5,889 nt of DNA from an uncultured Bacteriovorax sp. (GCA_946482295.1 CAMLRB010000216.1:1-5889); one strand, 5' to 3'; shown: positions 1-5,727, counted from the first letter of the stretch. Numbers and translations are program-made. Notes: generated from the letters alone by a model not told the origin.

Positions 1-1
1 G

Positions 2-439
2 GCCGGACTACGTCTAGGTGTTCACATTCTCGATTCACTTTTTATTGGAGCTGATGGCCGCTATTCAATGCCGACATTCGAAGATAAAACACTCAACCAA
101 GATACAGATGCAAAAGCATGGAATTATGGCCCCGTTTTAGGTGTCCAGATGCCAACAGCTCTCGGTGTTCGTCTTTGGGGAAGTTATATTTATGATGCAG
201 TAGTTGATCCGGATGCTTCTCAAGGCGTAAATGAGCGTTTTGAAGATGGATCAGGCTGGCGAGTTGGTGCAGGTATCAAACTTGGCCCTACTAGTTTAAA
301 TGCTGAATACCAGGATGTTTCTTACGATACGACCGAAATAGAAGAAGTCGGTGTCTTTACACCTGGAACAACTTTTAACAATGTTAATTTGGATAATAAG
401 ACCTGGATCTTAAGTGTGAGCTTTCCAATGACTATGTAA
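2..439 (+). CDS. Outer-membrane beta-barrel protein, C-terminal part (5' end outside window)
   Basis: The reading frame is open from the first bases of the window, well upstream of the Met at position 68, so this is the end of a longer gene and not a gene starting at 68. The visible 145 residues show alternating polar/hydrophobic strands rich in Gly, Tyr and Trp (for example VRLWGSYIYDAVV, WRVGAGIKLG, SLNAEYQDVSY) separated by Asp/Asn/Gly-rich turns. This is typical of transmembrane beta-barrels of the porin/OmpA-like barrel class. The last strand, TWILSVSF, resembles the C-terminal beta-signal recognised by the BAM machinery, although the protein ends in PMTM instead of a terminal Phe. A signal peptide would lie outside the window. 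Exact family and substrate cannot be told from this fragment. It converges on the minus-strand gene ending at 468, and a strong hairpin terminator follows the stop directly. Confidence 0.75.
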   Translation, partial: AGLRLGVHILDSLFIGADGRYSMPTFEDKTLNQDTDAKAWNYGPVLGVQMPTALGVRLWGSYIYDAVVDPDASQGVNERFEDGSGWRVGAGIKLGPTSLNAEYQDVSYDTTEIEEVGVFTPGTTFNNVNLDNKTWILSVSFPMTM

Positions 440-440
440 A

Positions 441-469
441 AAAAAAGGCCCTGTAAAAGGGCCTTTTTT
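441..469. terminator. Bidirectional intrinsic terminator between convergent genes
   Basis: A perfect 11-bp stem pairs AAAAAAGGCCC (441-451) with GGGCCTTTTTT (459-469) around a 7-base loop. Read on the plus strand the stem ends in six T. Read on the minus strand it is followed by a nine-T run (complement of 438-446). It therefore fits an intrinsic terminator for both the beta-barrel gene (stop 437-439) and the opposing gene, whose TAA stop (468-470) lies partly within the stem. Confidence 0.9.
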
Positions 470-884
470 ATTGAATATCTTTTCTTGATGCCGTCACTGA
501 TAAGGTCATTTTTTCAGGATTTCCCTTTTCTGCCACAGTGATTTCTACAGATTCATTTTCTTGAGCAAGAATATGGGGTCGGGCAACAATAATGCGCTCA
601 CCGTTTTCGTTAATTCTTCCAAGAGTAAATTTCATTGAAATGAGTTTTTTATCATCAACGCTTTCGTCCGTTGTTTCAACTTCAACGAAATTTTCATCGA
701 TCTTATTTTTTTGAGAAATTGAAGCAAGTTCACCCGATTTTACTAATAAACGTGGTGAGGAAACCAGCTTTCCATCCATGTGAACATCCATTTTAATTTC
801 ATGTCCAGGAATTGAAGCATAACTTGAAGTAAATGAAAGGAGAGAAAGGAAACCCAATGTTAGTGCGAAATGAATTGATTTCAT
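468..884 (-). CDS. Small exported beta-rich protein of unknown function
   Basis: This 138-residue protein starts with a Sec signal peptide: Lys2, a hydrophobic core at about 6-19, and a likely cleavage after SYA (residue 23). The mature part has no cysteine and reads as a run of beta strands. The stretch KLVSSPRLLVKSGELASIS (residues 39-57) loosely resembles the 'S-x-P-R-x-L-x-x-x-(N/G)-x-x-A-x-I' pattern seen in secretin C-terminal domains and in small periplasmic proteins of several proteobacteria. That is a resemblance by eye only. It is probably a periplasmic or outer-membrane-associated protein. The start at 884 is supported by AGAGGG just upstream, at a rather short spacing of 3 bases. 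It is a single-gene unit, divergent from the Cys-rich gene at 1114 and closed by the shared terminator at 441-469. Unlike most neighbours, it contains no GGCC site. I do not recognise the family. Confidence 0.75.
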   Translation of the reverse strand: MKSIHFALTLGFLSLLSFTSSYASIPGHEIKMDVHMDGKLVSSPRLLVKSGELASISQKNKIDENFVEVETTDESVDDKKLISMKFTLGRINENGERIIVARPHILAQENESVEITVAEKGNPEKMTLSVTASRKDIQ

Positions 885-914
885 AAACCCTCTAGAAATG
901 ACTTTTCAAATTGA

Positions 915-931
915 CTCATTACTAGAATGAG
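915..931. repeat. Short perfect inverted repeat, possible operator
   Basis: CTCATT (915-920) and AATGAG (926-931) form perfect 6-base arms around ACTAG. The 17-base element overlaps the putative -10 and start point of the minus-strand promoter, where a repressor could bind. No known operator is recognised. Confidence 0.35.
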
Positions 932-952
932 GCGATCGATTTGTTTTGTCAA
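924..952 (-). promoter_or_regulatory. Putative promoter of the small exported protein gene
   Basis: Reading the minus strand, a perfect TTGACA (-35, plus-strand 947-952) is followed 17 bases later by CATTCT (924-929). CATTCT matches TATAAT at only three positions but keeps the important A2 and T6. Transcription would start near 917, giving a leader of about 33 bases before the ATG at 884. The -35 is strong and the -10 weak, as in promoters that depend on an activator. Confidence 0.45.
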
Positions 953-971
953 ATATATGGACCTTTTGTCA
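944..971 (+). repeat. Direct repeat TTTTGTCA, two copies 20 bases apart
   Basis: TTTTGTCA occurs at 944-951 and again at 964-971, a centre-to-centre distance of 20 bases (about two helical turns), so both copies face the same side of the DNA. The first copy overlaps the minus-strand -35. The second lies in the spacer of the putative plus-strand promoter. This layout fits a binding site for a tandem or dimeric regulator acting on both divergent genes, but no regulator family is identified. Confidence 0.35.
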
Positions 972-986
972 CCGGCCGTAAATAAT
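958..986 (+). promoter_or_regulatory. Putative promoter of the Cys-rich exported protein gene
   Basis: TGGACC (958-963, four of six to TTGACA) is followed by a 17-base spacer and AATAAT (981-986, five of six to TATAAT). The start point would fall near 993, giving a leader of about 120 bases before the ATG at 1114. Support is consensus matching only; other weak candidates exist in this AT-rich stretch. Confidence 0.35.
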
Positions 987-1113
987 CTTCTCACTTCTGC
1001 CATAAAAATTCTTACATTCTCCTCTAATCAGCATTTTTACCCAGAGCGTCTGTTGGCCATTTCTCACTGGTTTGATGATAGTGCCCGCAATTATCCAAAC
1101 ATTAGGAGACTTG

Positions 1114-2070
1114 ATGAAAACTTTATTAGCTCTTTCTCTCATTTCGTTCGCTGGAACACTTATGGCCGCCAATAGCATTGATTTGGGTAGTTTTGAATCT
1201 ATCGGTCAGCTTAAGGCCTCAGAGGCCATGTATCGTGAAGAAGTAAGTTACGTTCCTTATGAAACAACTTGTACTGAGCGTATTCCAGATGGAACAACGA
1301 CGAGCTGTCGAACAGTCTTTGAAAATCACTGTCGTAAAGTTCCAGGAGTTGGCGATGATTGCACTCGTGAACCAGTTGAGCTTTGTGAAGAAGTCGAAAC
1401 TTACCGAACTGAAACTTACCCGTGTACCCAACATAGAAGAGTGACGGAAAATGTTTACGACCATACGGTTTTTGCAAATGTTGAAGTAACAAAAACATTA
1501 CGGGCGAAAAATTTCGATCTTAACGGTTGTCAGTTGCGTGCGCTTTTAAAATCGACTTCAGAAGAGTTCGATGCCCTCTGCAGAAAGGCCCAGGTTAAAG
1601 TGAAAGTCGTTTCTCGCACAGAAAAAGCACTTGCTGATGGCAATCGTGAACGTAATGTAAAAGTTGATGTCGATTTCGCAAGTGTTGAAGGATTAGAAGC
1701 TCTTCAAGAAGGTCTATCAGCTCTAACGTATGATAAAGGTATAGTGAGTTTTAATTCGGCCGATCTTCGTCAGGCCCAAAATTTTTCGATTGAATTCAAA
1801 GTTACGCGCAATCGTTTTCTTCTAAAAGATAAAGTTGTTTTTACAAAAAATGTTAAGGCCTCAGATCTAAATATAGAAGAAATTATGGGTGGGGGACGTG
1901 TTGTTGAAAGTTCTTTTAATCTGAAGAATTGGTTTCCTGGTTTCGATGCGACCAAAAAGCACACTTTATCACTTATTCTTAAGACGGTAAAAAATGTCGA
2001 TGTTACCGGAGCGATCAATACACCAAAACTTTCCAATGAGTTAAAGGCCTCAACTGTCGTCAACGAATAA
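1114..2070 (+). CDS. Cys-rich exported protein of unknown function
   Basis: I chose the ATG at 1114, not the longer in-frame start at 1072, because AGGAG (1104-1108) sits 5 bases before it and the protein then begins with a clear Sec signal peptide (hydrophobic core about 4-16, cleavage near LMA, residue 18). The 318-residue product has eight cysteines. Six are clustered at residues 53, 65, 73, 83, 91 and 104, in an irregular repeat of 8-13 residues of the form C-(T/R)-x-(R/K/E), interspersed with Tyr, Thr, Glu and Val. Two more are at 139 and 156. The even number and exported location suggest disulfides. After about residue 110 the protein is cysteine-poor and beta-rich, with lysine-rich strands. 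The motif KAS appears three times (residue 34 and twice in the C-terminal third). There is no LPXTG, lipobox or obvious membrane anchor. It is probably periplasmic, surface-associated or secreted. Family not recognised. Confidence 0.8.
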   Translation: MKTLLALSLISFAGTLMAANSIDLGSFESIGQLKASEAMYREEVSYVPYETTCTERIPDGTTTSCRTVFENHCRKVPGVGDDCTREPVELCEEVETYRTETYPCTQHRRVTENVYDHTVFANVEVTKTLRAKNFDLNGCQLRALLKSTSEEFDALCRKAQVKVKVVSRTEKALADGNRERNVKVDVDFASVEGLEALQEGLSALTYDKGIVSFNSADLRQAQNFSIEFKVTRNRFLLKDKVVFTKNVKASDLNIEEIMGGGRVVESSFNLKNWFPGFDATKKHTLSLILKTVKNVDVTGAINTPKLSNELKASTVVNE

Positions 2071-2072
2071 CA

Positions 2073-2121
2073 TTGAGGGGACTTATGACATGTAATATGT
2101 TCATAGGTCCTCAACTCTTTT
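2073..2121 (+). terminator. Imperfect hairpin terminator after the Cys-rich gene
   Basis: The arm at 2073-2090 (TTGAGGGGACTTATGACA) pairs with 2098-2114 (TGTTCATAGGTCCTCAA) in about 16 base pairs, interrupted by a two-G bulge (2079-2080) and one extra T. The loop is 7 bases. Only CTCTTTT (2115-2121) follows, so the U-tract is short and termination may be incomplete. It begins two bases after the stop codon at 2070. Confidence 0.6.
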
Positions 2122-2149
2122 GATGAAGGGAGGCTTTTTAGTCTATAAA
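2120..2149 (+). promoter_or_regulatory. Putative sigma-70-type promoter of the HNH nuclease gene
   Basis: TTGATG (2120-2125) and TATAAA (2144-2149) are separated by 18 bases and match the -35 and -10 consensus at four and five of six positions. The start point would be near 2156, about 40 bases before the ATG at 2196. The -35 abuts the T-run of the preceding terminator, so the nuclease gene probably has its own transcript plus some read-through. Confidence 0.5.
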
Positions 2150-2195
2150 GTCACAACCACTTGCTTGGGACTTTTAGCACCAGGGGAACTTGAAC

Positions 2196-2672
2196 ATGAA
2201 AGCATTTCTTTTCGTCATCCTTACGGCCATATCATTTTCTTCATTTGGGGCCAGCGATTTTCCGAAAGTTCCAGAACTCACCATTACCCCCGGCCTTCTC
2301 TGTAATAAACCCATTAAACTTCGCTATCCAGAACAAGTTGCTTACTGTGGTCGAGATGTTTCTTGGCAGACAAAAGATTATGTCATCAATAAGTACGATG
2401 AAAGTTTTGGTTTCCGAATTAAAAAATTAAAAAGAGAAGATTTTAAAATAGATCACCTCATTCCTCTTTGTGTGGGAGGGGCCAATGAAGTTTCTAATCT
2501 TTGGCCACAACATAAATCCATTTATGCGCAAACAGATCCACTGGAGCCTGTTTTGTGTGCGAAAATGTATGAAGGTAAATTGAAACAATCGGATGCCGTT
2601 TTACTTGTCATTGAGGCGAAAACACATCTAGATCGCATACCTGCTATCATGAGACATCTTGAATCACTATAG
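2196..2672 (+). CDS. Small exported HNH-type nuclease
   Basis: The ATG at 2196 is preferred over the in-frame TTG at 2190: AGGGGA (2182-2187) is 8 bases from the ATG but only 2 from the TTG. The 158-residue product has a Sec signal peptide (core about 4-17, cleavage near SFGA, residue 19). The HNH-like core is at residues 86-106: Asp86-His87, then IPL, CVGG (Gly94-Gly95), Asn97, Asn101-Leu-Trp-Pro104, and His106. The DH-x-IPL...GG-x-N...NLWPQ pattern is well known in HNH endonucleases, where the His is catalytic and the Asp/His/Asn residues hold the metal. Four cysteines (36, 51, 92, 121) could form two disulfides in the periplasm or outside the cell. The protein would cut DNA (or RNA) outside the cytoplasm, for nutrient scavenging, extracellular-DNA turnover or, in a predator, prey nucleic acid digestion. 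No immunity gene is adjacent, so a toxin role is not indicated. Confidence 0.85.
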   Translation: MKAFLFVILTAISFSSFGASDFPKVPELTITPGLLCNKPIKLRYPEQVAYCGRDVSWQTKDYVINKYDESFGFRIKKLKREDFKIDHLIPLCVGGANEVSNLWPQHKSIYAQTDPLEPVLCAKMYEGKLKQSDAVLLVIEAKTHLDRIPAIMRHLESL

Positions 2673-2679
2673 TTAAAAA

Positions 2680-2707
2680 AAGAAAGGCCCTTGCGAGGGC
2701 CTTTTTT
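2680..2707. terminator. Bidirectional intrinsic terminator between nuclease and aminotransferase genes
   Basis: AAAGGCCCT (2683-2691) pairs with AGGGCCTTT (2696-2704) in a 9-bp stem with loop TGCG, and A/G-T pairs extend it outwards (2680-2707). T-runs lie on both sides: TTTTTT at 2702-2707 on the plus strand, and the complement of the A-run 2675-2681 on the minus strand. It ends both the nuclease gene (stop 2670-2672) and the aminotransferase gene, whose TAA stop is at 2706-2708. Confidence 0.9.
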
Positions 2708-3881
2708 ATTGCTGATAATTTCTTAAAAATTCATTGAGCGCTTTTGATCCTTCAATAACCATTTGAGTGTCACAGCTGAAGGCCAAACGAATGGATTGTA
2801 AACTTGAAGGGGAGTCACCAAAACAGCTTCCTGGAGCGTTTCCAATACCGGCCCTCGCAAGATCTTCCGAAAGTTTTTCAACATCGATTCCGTCTTTTAC
2901 CTTACACCATAAATAGAACGCGGCCTTAGGTTTATAGGGTTTCAGAATATCTTGACCGATAAGAGCTTCGATCAAGCAGTCACGACGTTTTAAATATTCA
3001 CTGTTCATTTCAGTAAACCATGAATCTGGCGTCTCTTTTACAGCAGCAATGGCACCCCATTGTGAGATGCTGTTAATACCGTTAACCGTACAACGGAGAA
3101 GTTTAGCCGCTCTTTCGTTAAATAAAGTGTTCTTACAAGCAAAATAACCTAAACGAAGACCGCTCATGGCGTATGATTTTGAGAGTGAGTAGACGGATAC
3201 AACTTTATCGTAATCTGGAATTAATGAAGCGATTGAAACGTGTTCGCCTCCATCAAAGAGGACATGTTCATAGGCTTCATCACTAATGAGCCAAAGATTT
3301 TTTTCTTTTGCGAGTTCAGCAATCTTTTTTAATTCACGAGTTGGGATGATGGCCCCAGTTGGATTTTGAGGTGAATTGAGAAAGATCGCCTTTGTATTAG
3401 GTGTAATGGCCGCTTCAATATCGCAAGCTCTGTACACGTAATCGTATTCTGGTCGAAGTTCGATTCCAATTGTTCTTGCCCCTGCAAGACGAGCGTTTTC
3501 TACGGCCTCTGTCCACATTGGATCTGGAACGATCACTTCATCAACACCTTCAGGATCAATAATGCATTGATAAGTTACGTAGAGTGCGTGCATGGCCCCA
3601 TTAGTAATAGAGATATGTTTAGCTTCTACGGGAATGCGGTTGTATTCTTCTAATTTTTTAACTAGGGCCTCACGCAATTCGGGAATCCCATTGTTTGGAA
3701 TATAGTGGGTCTTATTTGCACTGAGAGCAGCACTTACTGCATCCTTCACGAGTGGATGAACATCAAAGCTAGGATCTCCCGATTCAAAGCGGAAAATTTT
3801 TTGTCCTGCTCTTTGAGCAGAAATGAGTTTTTCGCGAATAACGACGATCTTTCCCAACGAAATGTTGTCTAGGCGGTTCAT
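2706..3881 (-). CDS. Class I/II PLP-dependent aminotransferase (aspartate aminotransferase-like)
   Basis: This 391-residue protein is full length for fold-type I class I aminotransferases, which move an amino group between an amino acid and a 2-oxo acid using pyridoxal phosphate. Visible hallmarks in order: GDPSF near residue 35 (substrate entrance), Y-x-x-N-x-G-x-PELR at 60-70, NGAMHAL at 94-100 (phosphate-binding start), Trp123 in the position that stacks on the cofactor ring, NSPQNPTG with Asn173, SDEAYE with Asp201 and Tyr204, the Schiff-base lysine Lys235 in SLSKSYAMSGLRLGY with Arg243 binding phosphate, and Arg365 in IRLAFS as the likely substrate carboxylate ligand. No key residue is missing. 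The preferred substrate cannot be read from sequence; aspartate, aromatic or other amino acids are possible. AGGAG (complement of 3888-3892) lies 6 bases before the ATG. It is likely co-transcribed with the exported-protein gene 35 bases upstream. It is cytoplasmic, with no signal peptide. Confidence 0.93.
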   Translation of the reverse strand: MNRLDNISLGKIVVIREKLISAQRAGQKIFRFESGDPSFDVHPLVKDAVSAALSANKTHYIPNNGIPELREALVKKLEEYNRIPVEAKHISITNGAMHALYVTYQCIIDPEGVDEVIVPDPMWTEAVENARLAGARTIGIELRPEYDYVYRACDIEAAITPNTKAIFLNSPQNPTGAIIPTRELKKIAELAKEKNLWLISDEAYEHVLFDGGEHVSIASLIPDYDKVVSVYSLSKSYAMSGLRLGYFACKNTLFNERAAKLLRCTVNGINSISQWGAIAAVKETPDSWFTEMNSEYLKRRDCLIEALIGQDILKPYKPKAAFYLWCKVKDGIDVEKLSEDLARAGIGNAPGSCFGDSPSSLQSIRLAFSCDTQMVIEGSKALNEFLRNYQQ

Positions 3882-3916
3882 GAGAGTCTCCTGTCATCAA
3901 AAAAGTTGCAGCTATT

Positions 3917-4750
3917 TTAGTACATCGAGAACTTACAGCGCTTTTTAAGAAAGGAATCAAAGGCGACATCAGTTACATACTTCTTATTGAAGAAGACGTT
4001 TCCACCTTTGCTATGATCTGTATACCATAGATCCTTAACCGGAACATTACAATTTTTGAAACCTTTCTTTTTTATGATGGCCGTACTGCCTGCTTCTGCC
4101 TGGGCAATTCCTACCGGCCAATCTGCAAGAGCGTGAGTTTCAATGACAACACCAGATCCTTCATAAGAAACTCCTGGGTTCAAAGCGGCACCACTTCTAT
4201 CTTGCGATAATGGAGTTTCTTTTAAAGCTCCACTTACAATTTCTTTTGTTTTCCCATTAAACACAACTTCTTCACGTGTTGGGAGTGTGACGATGACAAC
4301 ATCTTTATCAGAATCCGATTCATAACGAATGGCCGGAAGAACTTCACGCGGAAAAAATGTCAGGAGTTTTAAGTGGCCATGGCTTTCAACCTCATCTGGA
4401 GAATCCCAAATGAGCAGACCCATGTCTGAACGGGCGAGATCTTCAAACATAAATTCGAATTCGCGGCCTACGCCAAAACCACCCATCGGGACAGAATTAT
4501 TTCCACCGTAATTTGTGAATTTGAAACTTTTCATCAGTTCATTTCCATCATCATCGCGGTTCGAGCAGAAATCCCAGCGCAAATGATTGCGAGTACGGCA
4601 AACAGTGCCCATTAAATGTTCTTCATTAGAATCTTTGAGTGGTGCTTGAACAATAGTCTCATCATGAATGATGATCTCTCGGGCCAGCACGGGTGAAGTC
4701 AAAGTTGTTAATGTTAGAAGTGAAAGTAGAACTTTAGAATTCAATTTCAT
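3917..4750 (-). CDS. Exported protein of unknown function, 277 residues
   Basis: The start at 4750 is supported by GGAG (complement of 4758-4761) 7 bases upstream and by a clean Sec signal peptide starting there: Lys2, Lys6, a Leu/Thr-rich core about 7-19, and cleavage after VLA (residue 23). An in-frame start at 4864 would add 38 very basic residues in front of the signal peptide and lacks a ribosome binding site, so I reject it. The mature protein is mixed alpha/beta in appearance, with four cysteines (51, 62, 234, 272), two near each end, which could form disulfides. A Gly/Asn-rich stretch near residues 78-95 (NYGGNN, GGFGVGRE) precedes an acidic patch. There is no lipobox or transmembrane segment after the signal, so a periplasmic or secreted location is likely. 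It is the first gene of a probable two-gene unit with the aminotransferase, with no terminator in the 35-base gap. Family not recognised. Confidence 0.8.
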   Translation of the reverse strand: MKLNSKVLLSLLTLTTLTSPVLAREIIIHDETIVQAPLKDSNEEHLMGTVCRTRNHLRWDFCSNRDDDGNELMKSFKFTNYGGNNSVPMGGFGVGREFEFMFEDLARSDMGLLIWDSPDEVESHGHLKLLTFFPREVLPAIRYESDSDKDVVIVTLPTREEVVFNGKTKEIVSGALKETPLSQDRSGAALNPGVSYEGSGVVIETHALADWPVGIAQAEAGSTAIIKKKGFKNCNVPVKDLWYTDHSKGGNVFFNKKYVTDVAFDSFLKKRCKFSMY

Positions 4751-5112
4751 GCGTTTTCTCCATGGACTTTCGCCGTCCCAAAAACTCGTTCGTTTAAAAC
4801 ATTTTCTCCAATGAAAGGCCAAACGTTTTTTTTGAACTTTCTTTTTCGTCGTGCGCCCATGCACATTGGCAGAGCGAGATGCTCGGTTAATTTTATCAAG
4901 ACGAGTTGATTCAATTTCTATCTATCTTAAGCGACAACCCGAGCGAAAAATATTGGTCAAATTATTCCCGACTGAAAAGCTTTTTTAATTTTCACGTTAA
5001 AAATTTTAAAACTAGGCTAAAATATTAAAAGAATTAATTAATTGCGCCGTTAAGAAGTTTGAAAAAATGAATTAAGCGTTAACCGATAGTGACAATGACA
5101 AGGAGTCAGAGA
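4751..5112. other. Divergent intergenic region, 362 bases without a gene
   Basis: The left third (4751-4880) is the probable leader of the minus-strand unit and holds A/T homopolymers plus small 4-bp hairpins, such as CGAG/CTCG at 4875-4885. The inverted pair GCTCGG (4881-4886) and CCGAGC (4939-4944) flanks the minus-strand promoter. The right part (4976-5050) is extremely AT-rich, with AAAAGCTTTT and repeated TTAA/AATT steps. It probably contains the tolQ promoter: TAAAAT at 5018-5023 is the best -10, but no convincing -35 accompanies it. I see no RNA gene, riboswitch or strong terminator here. Confidence 0.5.
4890..4898 (-). promoter_or_regulatory. Putative extended -10 promoter of the exported protein-aminotransferase unit
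   Basis: On the minus strand the sequence TGATAAAAT matches the extended -10 pattern TGnTATAAT with one hexamer mismatch. No good -35 is seen at 16-18 bases, which extended -10 promoters can tolerate. Transcription would begin near 4883, leaving a leader of about 130 bases before the ATG at 4750. Confidence 0.4.
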
Positions 5113-5724
5113 ATGGAATTAGTCGAAATTTTTAAGCAAGGTGGCTTTATCATGTACCCGCTATTGATTTTTTCAATTGCCGTGTGGACAGTCGCCATTC
5201 AAAAAATCTGGTTTCTGATTGGATTTAAAAAACAAGCAAAATATTTTTATGATGAAGGAATTCGCATCATTCATTCTAAGCGTTTCAATGAAATGGAATG
5301 GCTTTACAAAAACTGTCCGGAAATTATTGCTAAACCACACTCAGCTATTTTTGAAGAAGCTTCTTCTTCTGAAGAGTGGGATGCAAGAATGCAAAGAAGA
5401 TTAGCTGAAACACAAATGGGATTAAAGAAAAACGTTTGGGTACTAGGTACAATTGGATCTTCAGCTCCATTCGTTGGTCTCTTCGGTACAGTTTGGGGGA
5501 TCATGGGATCATTCAAAGCTATCGGTGCTGCAGGGAAATCTGGATTTGCCGTTGTTGCGGCTTCAATTTCAGAAGCTCTTATCGCAACAGCAGCAGGGAT
5601 CTTGGTCGCGGTTATCGCGGTTATGTTTTACAACTATATCCAAATTAAAATTGGTGAAGCTCTAGCTGAATTTAGAAATGGTCTTGGTGACATGGCCGAA
5701 CAGTTTAATGCAGCTAAGAAATAG
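5113..5724 (+). CDS. MotA/TolQ/ExbB-family proton channel subunit
   Basis: The ATG at 5113 has AAGGAG (5100-5105) 7 bases upstream; the GTG at 5089 would run through this site and is rejected. The 203-residue protein has three membrane helices: residues about 14-38, about 108-134 and about 147-175, with a cytoplasmic domain between the first and second. This is the family layout. The signature APFVGLFGTVWGIMGSF (118-134) and SEALIATAAG (153-162) are intact. Thr126, Glu154 and Thr159 keep the same spacing as Thr148, Glu176 and Thr181 of E. coli ExbB, which line the channel. The family forms a pentamer around an ExbD/TolR dimer in the inner membrane and turns proton flow into force for outer-membrane transport, Tol-Pal constriction or, in some deltaproteobacteria, gliding. 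It is shorter than E. coli TolQ (230). Whether this is TolQ, ExbB or an Agl-type subunit cannot be decided. The likely partner gene starts at 5837. Only one GGCC occurs in the gene, at its 3' end. Confidence 0.92.
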   Translation: MELVEIFKQGGFIMYPLLIFSIAVWTVAIQKIWFLIGFKKQAKYFYDEGIRIIHSKRFNEMEWLYKNCPEIIAKPHSAIFEEASSSEEWDARMQRRLAETQMGLKKNVWVLGTIGSSAPFVGLFGTVWGIMGSFKAIGAAGKSGFAVVAASISEALIATAAGILVAVIAVMFYNYIQIKIGEALAEFRNGLGDMAEQFNAAKK

Positions 5725-5727
5725 CGA

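Noticed and set aside
927..1175. Open reading frame of 82 codons on the plus strand
   Set aside because: It lacks a ribosome binding site, covers the divergent promoter region and overlaps the signal-peptide codons of the well-supported gene at 1114 in another frame.
969..1178. Open reading frame of 69 codons on the minus strand
   Set aside because: It lies antisense to the leader and start of the Cys-rich gene, with low-complexity basic content and no supporting start signals.
1209..2054. Repeat TTAAGGCCTCAGA (1209 and 1853, related copy near 2042) as a DNA element
   Set aside because: The copies are in frame and encode Lys-Ala-Ser each time, and they are explained by codon choice and the general GGCC excess.
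2196..2672. Nuclease as a contact-dependent toxin with an immunity gene
   Set aside because: The next gene is a convergent aminotransferase, no small partner gene is present, and the protein is a stand-alone enzyme without a toxin delivery domain.
3917..4864. Longer version of the exported protein starting at 4864
   Set aside because: The extension is extremely basic, has no ribosome binding site, and would place a clean signal peptide internally. The ATG at 4750 has GGAG at good spacing.
4871..4946. GAGCGA direct repeat and GCTCGG/CCGAGC inverted pair as an operator
   Set aside because: The units are only six bases, 50-60 bases apart and without phasing. I note them in the intergenic entry but do not call a site.
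5063..5089. Possible flagellar-type (sigma-28) promoter, with ACCGATAG at 5082-5089 resembling GCCGATAA
   Set aside because: The -10-like part matches six of eight, but the upstream part at the right distance is only an A-run, and the start point would fall just before the ribosome binding site. It is too weak to call.
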